DNA from: Pristionchus mayeri
Taxonomy: Eukaryota > Nematoda > Chromadorea > Rhabditida > Neodiplogasteridae
Assembly: GCA_036245805.1 (NCBI GenBank)
Contig: BTRK01000005.1
Coordinates: 49,654,553 to 49,718,552, forward strand
Direction of reading: 5' to 3'
DNA: 64,000 nucleotides
The number at the start of each line of letters is the position of its first letter. Position 1 is the first letter of the stretch. The translations under genes were made by a program, and so were the position numbers. Under the pieces are notes generated by a model. That model was given only the letters and a program-made list of their open reading frames with translations, was not told where the DNA came from and made no database searches. This document shows, one piece after another, positions 55,907 to 64,000 of this stretch.

Positions 55907-57092
55907 CTATTATCATAGCACCAACCTTCACATTGGCCATCACTACCGTCGTTGCGTTGAGCAGCGACTCCGCGGGATTGCTGCCAGGCCCTCCGGTGCA
56001 GAGACGCTTCACGTATCTCATCAGGAGATCCGTCGTGAAGGCGTCGTTGGGACGAAGTTCGAAGTAACCTTGGTGCTTCGTGCGATCGATGATGCCGTAC
56101 CTGAAAACAGATTATCTAAAGGTGAAAAATGAGAAGGCAAGATACCATCCAACTTACTTCTTGCGTCGATCCTGCTCGGTCTTCGCGTCTTTCTCAGCCA
56201 ACCTATAATAATCAATGGATGGAATTTACATGTACAGGTAAAAAACTTGTCAGTATAGTATTACTCTTTACAAAGCTACAAAAATATTTCCCTCTCTCAT
56301 CAATGCGTTAAATAGATTTCGACGAATAACCTATATATGAAATAAATTGAATTTTGGCACTCACTCAGCGGGAAGCTTCGTGAACGCATCCAGAATGCGA
56401 CGAAACTCGCCGATGCCCGAATTGCGAACTGCCGATGTCTCCTGAATCAGGGAATTCGCTAAGAGAAATCATACTAGAAAAGTTGTCAGGTTCTTACATA
56501 CAGATGTACTTCCGAAGTATGATTGAAAAGGGAAAGAAAAAGTGTAAGATAATCAATCTCCAACCTTGGAGCAATGCTCGCTGCTCGTGAAATGGATGAG
56601 AGTCTGCTTGTAGTTGAAGAGAACCACATCACAGGGCACACAGCAGAAGAACTGTAGCGATAATCGTTTTAAGCATTTATCGTCATTAACAGAGGTCTTC
56701 TGAGAGATCGAATGTGCCGGGATAATAAAAAATCAAACCGCTTCCAATGAGTCCACACAACAAGGGTTGGTACATCTGAGGTCAGGGAACTTTGTGTATG
56801 AGTTGTGGAGCCGTTAATTGCAAACTACCTAAAAGTCGGCTCCTGAAATTTCGAAAATTTGGATTACTGTAGCATGGTTAATTTTTGAGTAAACGAGACT
56901 TTTAAAATATAAAAATGATCGTCCCGAGCAGCTGAACAACTTTAGTGTTGAGTGTGAAAAGGTACTAAAACTATGAAAAGTCGAAAACATGCAAAATTCA
57001 TTTTCTCGTCCGCTTTTTCGATATTTTTTTCGATCTGGTGAAAAAAAAGATCCCATATGTAAATGAGATTTCTACATATTTGAAATCTACGC

Positions 57093-58595
57093 ACTTTTTT
57101 GGTTCGGAAAATGTTTTTGCCATACCAAACGACGAGTAAGAAGACACTTTTAAATGGCCTCAAAAGTGGAGAAACGCTTGATTTTTATCTCAAGATGGAA
57201 TTGCTCAATCATTTATATCACATTTTAGTGTTCAAAACGAGCTTGTACGGTTGAGGTTGATACAATTCAATTCAATAAACTTCGTTTTTAAGGCCTGGAG
57301 CCGTAAATTGCAACCAAACCTAAAAGCCGGTTCCAGGAATTTTCAAAATTCGTACCGAATCTTGGGTCAAAGTTGACAAAAAATACAGCTTAAGAAACAT
57401 AAATAACCGTCATCAAGAACTGGATAACTTTACTGTTGAATGCGAAATGCTTAGAAAACAATAATGTTAGCAAAACATCAAAAATCGAGTTTTCGGCTGA
57501 GTATGTCGCCTTCCATCACATTGATATGATCACGAAAGCTGATATGTCCCTGTGTTATCGCACGTACGACGAATTCGAACTTTACATATTCGAACTTTAC
57601 GTATAATAAATTTTGAATTCAGAAGAAAAAAGTGTTTTTAATGGGTATTAGTGCGAATTGAGACATTACTAGGGTTCCCTTGATGGAATTATTTGACTAT
57701 TGGAATTCCAAAATCCTCCACTCACTTCCAAATTCGAACTCGCATACGAGCGGTGTGCAATTGGAAATCCATTCGAAATGGAATTCCAAATTGGAATGGA
57801 ATTCCGTTATGCAAAATGTTGAAATTATGTGGAGAAAATCAAAAAAGAACCAGTAATCTATTCAAATGGAATTCCACAAGTTTTGGAATTCCATTCCACC
57901 GCTCCCCGCGAGGGGAATGGAAGGAATGGAATTATGTCACTCTTTTGTCCTCGCTATTGGAATTCCGGAATCAATTCCATCAAGGGAACCCTAGACATTA
58001 CAAGTTAATTTTTGTAATTTTTCTTGGTTCTCGAAGACGATGAACATACTATACTTGCATACCCAAATAATAAACACTTTTTTTCTTCTGAATTCAAAAT
58101 TTATTATACATGTAAAGTTCGAATTCTTCGTACGTACGATAACACATGGACATTTAAGCTTTCGTGATCATATAAATGTGATGAAAGGCGACATACTCAG
58201 CAGAAAACTCGATTTTTGAAGTTTTGCTAACATTATTGTTTTCTAAGCATTTCGCACTCAACAGAAAAGTTATCCAGTTCTTCATGACGGTTATTTATGT
58301 TTTTTAAACTGTATTTTTTGTCAACTTTGAACCCAGATACGGTACTTCGAATTTTGAAAATTCCTGGAACCGGCTTTTAGGTATGGTTGCAATTTACGGC
58401 TCCAGACCTTAAAAACGAAGTTTATTGAATTGAATTGTATCAACCTCAACCGTACAAGCTCGTTTTGAATACGAAAATGTGATATCAATGATCTTGCGAT
58501 AAAAATCACCCGTTTCTCCACTTTTGAGGCCATTTAAAAGTGTCTTCTTACTCGTCGTTTGGTATGGCAAAAACATTTTCCGGACCGAAAAAGTG
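57093..58595. mobile_element. Foldback element with ~540-bp arms replacing exons 6-8 of copy B
   Basis: The left arm (57093-57648, starting CACTTTTTTGGTTCGGAAAA) and the inverted right arm (58061-58595, ending CGGACCGAAAAAGTG) match over most of their length. Shared landmarks are CCATACCAAACGACGAGTAA and ATTTTGAATTCAGAAGAAAA. The spacer holds a separate MITE (57670-57993). Part of the arm is also present as a diverged direct copy at about 56809-57060 (GAGCCGTTAATTGCAAACTA against GAGCCGTAAATTGCAACCAA). No open frame of note. Confidence 0.82.
57670..57993. mobile_element. hAT-like MITE nested in the foldback loop
   Basis: Termini TAGGGTTCCCTTGATGGAAT (left) and ATTCCATCAAGGGAACCCTA (right) are perfect inverses. 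GACATTAC flanks it on both sides (57662-57669 and 57994-58001), an exact 8-bp target duplication. Both traits are typical of hAT elements. The 324-bp body is rich in GGAATTCC-type words and has no transposase. Confidence 0.88.
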
Positions 58596-59370
58596 AAATT
58601 TATATTTTGTATTTATGGTTGGCATCGACTCACGAGTTCCTCTCTGAGGCAAGTTTGATTATGCCCACCACGTAACCTTCCACTGCATACAATTTGAATG
58701 TGAACTAAATGGCAGCACCTCCAAGTCTTCCTCCACTCTATCGATCACTTCCTCCAAGCCGAGAATTGCAGCGAATTTCTGTTGCAAATCTGCGACATCC
58801 TGAAAATGTGACCCATCGATTCTATTCAGCGGTCGAAAAGTGGGTCCAAAATGACATAACGTGCCCGGTTTTTGGAGCTCGGACCAGTGCAAAAGTAGAA
58901 AACGTACACATGCTTTTGTATTTTTTCGTTAAAATTTGTTAAAACGTACCCATTTTCAAGGATTTAATTTTAAAATTTTAGAAACATGCCTAGGTTTTAC
59001 AATTTCTCTGACCTACTCTTTCGACCACTGATTCTATTACGCCTGATCTTCGAAAAGAACCTCGAGCCAGATATTTTTGATAGCACGCTCATTCTTGCTA
59101 CGCAGCCTGCATTTGGATAAGAAAATTTTTTGCCTCACTTCCTCAATCTTATCCATCTTCTTCTCTCCCTCCTCCTGCGTCTTCTCGAATTCCTGCTTCT
59201 CCCTCTCGTCGTAGTCGGCGAATGGACAGCCGATGCCATTGCGAGATCGAAGCGAATCTAGAAATGGAATGAAGTTCAAAATACAAAACTCGAGGAAAGG
59301 TAGCGATGCATATACCCATCTCTAATTTTCTGTTAACTTTAAAGCACTCCTAAACAGAACATTTTTTTAA

Positions 59371-59520
59371 AATTCGCGGCTAGTACCTGAACCGCAATCC
59401 CTTGCGCGCCAATTCAAACGGCGATACTATATTATACTGTAGATCGATTTACAGTATAATACAGTACCCGCTTTTGAATTGACGAGTTATGGCTTGCGGT
59501 TCAGGGACTAGCCGCGAATT
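59371..59520. mobile_element. MITE in an intron of GYF gene B (150 bp)
   Basis: AATTCGCGGCTAGTACCTGA at the left mirrors CAGGGACTAGCCGCGAATT at the right, with ACCGCAA/TTGCGGT continuing inward. The centre forms a second hairpin (TATTATACTGTA with TACAGTATAATA). Confidence 0.75.
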
Positions 59521-60127
59521 CAAAAAAATACTGCTCAGGGGTAATTTAACACCATCTGCATACTTGCAAAACATTTAGAGAATTAGCCCACTTAGCGTTC
59601 TCCATCCGCTCTCCGAACCCGAAGGACGCTCATCGCCTTGCTTGAACTGAAATTTATAATTAATCCAGATAAATATTACAACCATGATCACGAGGTGGTA
59701 TGAAACTCACATAGAAGGGGAACGAGCCATCGAACCACTTCTCCCTGTACCTTTCCTGGATTTGTCGTTCAGTGTAGGGACCTCTGAACAGCAAATCGAT
59801 AGCATCGAAATACATGCCAAGCTATACAGTAATTAACACACTTCAGCGCTGCAGATTTGTCCTTGAAGAAGATGTGATTGCTCATTCTGAAATATCGTCA
59901 CAAAATCAATTGATAGTGGCGAAGACTAAAAGAGAGAGAACTCAGAGTAACGAAACAGAGAAACAGGCTTCCGAATTTCCTAAAAGAAATAGTAGGCAAC
60001 ACTACAATGATGAGTATTAACAAATATGTCAAAACCATTTACAGCGAAGCTAATCCACATCACAACAACTAGAGAAGCGAGTGGAATAATGATTCATGTG
60101 AGCACTTCATCGTAGCACTTCAGCACT

Positions 60128-60890
60128 TCTTCAGGATCATCGTAGAGTGCCCAGATTGGGTACGTTGGGTAGCTATGGGTTCACTCTACCGTAACCCACA
60201 CTGGTCTTTGGTCTTTCTCCTCGGGGGCGACATTTGCGCAACGGGACATAACTCCTTTCAGGATCATCGTAGAGTGACAGATTGGGCACGTTGGGTAGCT
60301 ATGGGTTCACTCTACCGTAACTCTACCGAGGAGAAAGACCTTACTTTTGGGTATATTCCACACCACGTTAATTTTGGGTATATTCTCACACCACCTTAAT
60401 TTTGGGTACATTCTCTCACCACCTTAATTTTGGGTATATTCTCCCACCACCTTAATTTATTTTTTTTCATTTTTCATCTTAATTTTTCATCGTGAACAAC
60501 AAAGATAACAAGAAATCCATTGAGGATATCGGGTGAAGAATCGAACACTTCGTAGAGGATCGCCTACGCCTTTCATATGATAAATTCCGTTGCTCAAATG
60601 TCGCCCCCGAGGAGAAAGACCAAAGACCGGTGTGGGTTACGGTAGAGTGAACCCATAACTACCCAAATGACCTAATCTGGGCACTCTACGATGATCCTGA
60701 AGGGAGTTATGGCCCGTTGCGCAAATGTCGCCCTCGAGGAGAAAGACCAAAGACCAGTGTGGGTTACGGTAGAGTGAACCCATAGCTACCCAACGCACCC
60801 AATCTGGGCACTCTACGATGATCCTGAAGGGAGTTATGGCCCGTTGCGCAAATGTCGCTTGCGCACCTAATTTTGTCGTTGCGAAAAAGT
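60128..60890. mobile_element. Inverted-repeat element with doubled arms
   Basis: Each arm contains two tandem copies of a ~140-bp block including AGGATCATCGTAGAGTG, GGGTAGCTATGGGTTCACTC, CACTGGTCTTTGGTCTTTCT and GGCGACATTTGCGCAACGG. The blocks are forward at 60128-60340 and inverted at 60595-60870. The loop holds about four copies of a 27-bp repeat (CACCACCTTAATTTTGGGTA). Noncoding; family unknown. Confidence 0.75.
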
Positions 60891-60899
60891 CGTTGCTCA

Positions 60900-61894
60900 A
60901 ATGTCATACCCCCTGTCTGAGGGAGGGAGGAGAGGATATGAGTGGGATGGGAGCCGCGTTGCTGTTTTGTCGTTACCGTTTTGACACCAACCCGAAGTAA
61001 GGAGGTACTGACCGGTCGGGGAAGAGGGAGGGGCAGAGCGGTCGAAGACCCTTAGGTTCCATAGCCATTGCCACATCTTGTACCGAACGATGGGGCGGAA
61101 TGAGCTGATAATGATTGGAGAAGAGGAGGAGAGTGAAGAGCGAGACAACAGCCTTTATGTGAAATGTACGTGCTATACGAAATTTACGTGCTATTCGATT
61201 TCTTTTAACACGTGCGTTTTGAAAAAACAACAATGCCACGTATATGTTTCTCCCAGGGTAAACAAAATCGGGAAGATTAAAAATAGAAGATCGCCAGTTA
61301 GAGTACGTAGTCTGTAGTACAGATTGGTCTATCTTCCTGGGATATTTGCTGTAACTTTTTTTTATTTTGGGAAAATATCGATTCTATTCATAGCTTATAA
61401 TCAAAAGGTGTGAACATCTCGATTACGTTCTCATCTTTCCCTTTTTTGTATGCCTAATTAGTCCCTCCCACCTTCAGATCGCTCTCCTCTTCGCTCCCTC
61501 ATCCCCTATCCCCTCTCTCCTGTTTCCCCTTCCCTCCTTTCTCCCCCGCACCCTTGTCCCTCTCCCTCCCCCTTTTTCCACCCCCTTCGTCTTGTCCAAG
61601 CGCTCTCTTCGTTGCTCGTTCCTCATCTTTTCCTTCTTTATCGTCGCCTTCTTTTCCTCCTGTCAAGGAAAGATCAGGCTCAGCCGACACTTGAATCCTC
61701 TCACATCTATCCTGACCTACCAATTGTAGCATATTAGGAGAGTGCGATTACACGCGCGAACAAGGATGTGATATTTTTCAATTATCAAAACACACCTCGA
61801 AATGATCGCTCTCTCCAATCTCCACACTCTCTCGAAAATGCAATCAAATTGCACCCCCCCCCTCCCTCTCTCCGGACAAACGTGAACAGTCAAC
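60900..61894. other. No gene seen; 5' flank of the solitary H2B
   Basis: A strongly C/T-biased stretch at 61480-61660 gives spurious open frames. None of the array promoter elements (TTTCCCGC, GGCGGAGCGTG, TATA box) is present upstream of the H2B at 61895. Similarity to the array H2B leader begins only at GTGAACAGTCAACATG. Confidence 0.5.
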
Positions 61895-62266
61895 ATGCCG
61901 CCCAAGCCGTCCGCCAAGGGAGCCAAGAAGGCAGCCAAGTCCCAGAAGGCCGTCCGCACTGGAGACAAGAAGAGAAGAAAGTCAAGGAAGGAGTCCTACT
62001 CGGTGTACATCTACCGGGTGCTCAAGCAGGCCCACCCCGACACTGGAGTTTCCTCCAAGGCTATGTCGATCATGAACTCGTTCGTGAACGACGTCTTCGA
62101 GAGAATCGCCAGTGAGGCCTCCCGTCTCGCCCACTACAACAAGCGATCGACCATCTCCTCTCGCGAAATCCAGACGGCCGTTCGCCTCATCCTCCTCGGA
62201 GAGCTTGCCAAGTACGCCGTCTCTGAGGGCACCAAGACCGTCACCAAGTACAATTCCTCCCAGTAA
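61895..62266 (+). CDS. H2B: Solitary diverged histone H2B
   Basis: An open 123-codon H2B with seven substitutions against the array copies: V46A, G73S, P101L, H107Y, A115T, T120N and K123Q (counting Met as 1). By eye there are also about eleven synonymous changes, so amino-acid change has been partly constrained. P101L hits the very conserved PGELAKHA turn, while the ubiquitin-acceptor lysine context (VTKY) is kept. The promoter module of the array H2B is absent. A stem-loop is intact at 62316-62331. After it, the sequence switches to the H2A 3' flank (to about 62580), making the locus a recombinant. It may be a variant under other control or a recent pseudogene. Confidence 0.75.
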   Translation: MPPKPSAKGAKKAAKSQKAVRTGDKKRRKSRKESYSVYIYRVLKQAHPDTGVSSKAMSIMNSFVNDVFERIASEASRLAHYNKRSTISSREIQTAVRLILLGELAKYAVSEGTKTVTKYNSSQ

Positions 62267-62315
62267 ATCCGGCAACGGATGGGCTTGCGTCGATAGTTAC
62301 CACCCAGAACCCAAC

Positions 62316-62356
62316 GGCCCTCTTTAGGGCCACATCTCTAATCCAAACCAAGCTAA
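62316..62356 (+). terminator. Histone stem-loop and downstream block, solitary H2B
   Basis: GGCCCTCTTTAGGGCC is unchanged. The downstream block is slightly diverged (AATCCAAACCAAGCTAAT). Downstream of it, TTTTACATGTGATAAATAAATC and later matches belong to the H2A flank of the array. Confidence 0.85.
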
Positions 62357-62789
62357 TCTCCCAGTCTAATTTCTCGATCTCGAGCTGAATGCCTTTTACA
62401 TGTGATAAATAAATCGTTTGAGGGTTTGTCGATGGGGGATCATTATATTTTATTCAAAAGAAGCTTATTTTGCATAATTAGAGTCAAAAGATCACCGCTT
62501 GCGACATTTTTGATTCATTTGATGCTTATTGTGTGCCCATTTTTCGAATAAAAGGTTATGTACGATAGTTTTTACTAATTCTTATACAACATGAACGAGT
62601 CCGCTAACATGGGACTGACCGGAAGACACATATCCCAATCGCCTTCTAATGTTGGTGGTACATAGGGACCCCGAGAGAGTCTCAAAGCCGTTTTGCAAAG
62701 TTGCTCAATGGACCTAGTAATTAAGATAATTAACATTTTCCGATTTCGCTTTCACATATACTCATTTCTGACGCGACAAAATCAACAGG

Positions 62790-62863
62790 CTCGGTGGTCG
62801 AGTGGCAGTGAGATGAGCAAATAACCCAGGGGTCAGTAGTTCGACACCTCTCCTATTTTTTTG
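62790..62863 (+). other. tRNA-like sequence
   Basis: TGGTCGAGTGGCAGTGAG resembles a tRNA A box and AGTAGTTCGACACC a B box, about 35 bases apart. A run of T, as in a Pol III terminator, follows at 62856. The arms do not fold into a good cloverleaf, so this is more likely a tRNA-derived repeat or decayed tRNA than a working gene. Confidence 0.35.
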
Positions 62864-63270
62864 TTCTTTTCATAATTGATCTTTGGTCTCTCGATTTTGT
62901 TGCTGGTTACGATTGTTTTTGTTTCAATTGAATGACAATCCAGTACATACTATTAATGTCACAAAAATTCACCATGTTGCAATGTTAGCACTATCTATCT
63001 GGACACCCACCATATTGTTCCCTCCATTCGTCGAATTGGATTCACTTTTCCTTTTTGAGAAAGTCTTCAGAAAACACAGTGCTGTTCTGTAATGCTTTGA
63101 AATCATGCGAACCTTTATCACTCCTCTTCGGGGACAACGTGTTGAAAATCAACAACGAACTTCTACCAACTTCTCAAAATGGACAAAAGTAACGCACAGT
63201 AATACAAGGGGCAGTGAACAAAATAAATACATATGCAAGCAAGTCATCTCTGATCTATCTTCCAAATCAC
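62864..63270. other. Intergenic, then the 3' flank of GYF gene C
   Basis: Nothing recognisable until about 63117. From there the sequence matches the 3' flanks of copies A and B. Confidence 0.5.
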
Positions 63271-64000
63271 TTAGATGAGATCCTTCCTGTGCACGTTGAC
63301 AACCATCGTCTGAGTCTCGAAACGAATTCCACCAGTAGTGTACTGCGTGCCCTGTTATGTAGAATTGCGTGACTAAAGTGACATTTCCCTTGCAATATAT
63401 GAGCAGCAAATGGAGTAATCCTACAGTATGCACGAACAGGGATGATTTAGGTCATGGCAGTCGTTCAAATCTTCTTTGTTACAGTAATCTAGACCTTAGC
63501 GAGAGTCTTCAAGTGGGCGGAGCTGATGAGATGGGCGTAGAGTCCCTCCCGATCACCCGTCTTGCACTCGCAGAAAGAACACCACGTCTGTAATTGCATG
63601 TAGAATTGAAGTGCCGAAAGCACAAGCAATTTCCTATGCAGGAGTATACACTACAAGGCATTTCCACTACTATTGCCAAGGGTTGCAACAACATATTCAG
63701 TAATTTCGATCGTGAACTCACCTGTGCCTGTCCGATGTGCTCGTTCAGCTCCTTCATAATCTTCCGTCCGAGGCCTCCCTGATGATTGAAACGTGGATAT
63801 TTGTAAATTGATTTTAGAGATGCAGGAACTTTTTCGATATTTGCCCCCCCCCCACTCATTTCTAGGTATCCCTAAGTGATTTTCCGGTCAACTCCTCAGC
63901 GATGAGAAGAGGTGGGAAACGAGAGGACGGAGATGAGGTAGTGACCAATAATCCAAGAAGTGTCGATTTGTGGTAGCCGACCAACCTTGAGATTGCCCAT
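63271..64000 (-). CDS. GYF-domain and zinc-finger protein, copy C (3' end only)
   Basis: The last four exons are visible: part of exon 12 (63986 to the window edge, ending MGNLK), exon 13 (63778-63722), exon 14 (63587-63495, the second zinc finger with CSFC and HLISSAH) and exon 15 (63351-63271, ending VNVHRKDLI and TAA). All are open and in phase, with normal splice ends. It is closer to copy A than to copy B. The N-terminal GYF domain should lie beyond the window; its presence is assumed from the paralogs. Confidence 0.7.

Larger units (their letters stand above)
55343..59885 (-). pseudogene. GYF-domain and zinc-finger protein, copy B (three exons lost, early stop)
   Basis: Exons matching copy A: 59885-59842, 59783-59711, 59646-59592, 59257-59139, 58799-58719, 56651-56565, 56441-56365, 56202-56158, 56100-55926, 55688-55632 and 55432-55343. 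Exons 6-8 of copy A are missing; their place is taken by a foldback repeat, yet phase is kept. In the second zinc finger two bases are deleted, giving TAA at 55343-55345 just after CAHLKTR-like codons. The product would be 300 residues, with both fingers but no C-terminal tail. The former last exon (about 55180-55255) is still recognisable. A Trp of the GYF region is Arg here (QERYRE). It may be expressed as a shortened protein or be decaying. Confidence 0.65.

Noticed and set aside
61499..61732. 77-codon lysine/glutamate/glycine-rich frame on the - strand
   Set aside because: A translation of a C/T-biased simple-sequence stretch.
62790..62863. Functional tRNA gene
   Set aside because: A- and B-box-like words and a T-run are present, but the acceptor and anticodon stems do not pair convincingly.

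Overview
The window is eukaryotic and most likely from a nematode. The core histones are nematode-like: H4 has the Cys in [10 protein letters not shown], and H2B is 123 residues ending KYTSSK. Introns are mostly short, several genes begin directly after a splice acceptor as trans-spliced nematode genes do, and fragments of ERH, GAR1 and LC3/LGG-2-type genes are recognisable. A diplogastrid such as Pristionchus is a guess from overall feel only.

Region 1 (1-32618) is a head-to-tail array of a 3.29-kb unit carrying H2A-H4-H3-H2B, all on the + strand, with no H1. Ten units plus the H2A of an eleventh are visible and the array runs off the left edge. The units are almost identical. Unit 5 has a 1.04-kb deletion that fuses the first part of H4 to the 3' end of H3. 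Each gene has a TTTCCCGC (E2F-like) box, most have a shared GGCGGAGCGTG box, each has a TATA-like element, and each ends in the histone stem-loop followed by a strictly conserved 18-base block.

Region 2 (32619-34240) is a 1.62-kb insertion with 14-bp terminal inverted repeats and a 4-bp target duplication. It carries a broken, intron-containing piece of GAR1 and interrupts the 3' flank of the last H2A. A decayed remnant of the H2A flank follows.

Region 3 (about 34.4-48 kb) is repeat-rich. It holds a terminal exon of an LC3/Atg8-like gene without the C-terminal glycine, tandem ~240-bp pyrimidine-rich repeats, a 1.45-kb satellite with a 412-bp higher-order period, a 1.3-kb foldback with tRNA-like arms, and five copies of exons 1-2 of an enhancer-of-rudimentary (ERH) gene. 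Only one complete three-exon ERH gene (101 aa, - strand) can be assembled.

Region 4 (48.5-64 kb) holds three copies of a - strand gene whose hand-spliced product has an N-terminal GYF-type domain and two matrin/U1-type C2H2 zinc fingers. Copy A is intact over 15 exons (424 aa). Copy B has lost three exons, has a 2-nt deletion giving an early stop, and has a LINE inserted at the ancestral stop. Copy C runs off the right edge. Between B and C lie a foldback repeat and a solitary, promoterless, diverged H2B whose 3' flank is that of H2A.

All exon structures were read by eye from splice signals, reading frame and comparison between paralogous copies. No alignment or database search was run.
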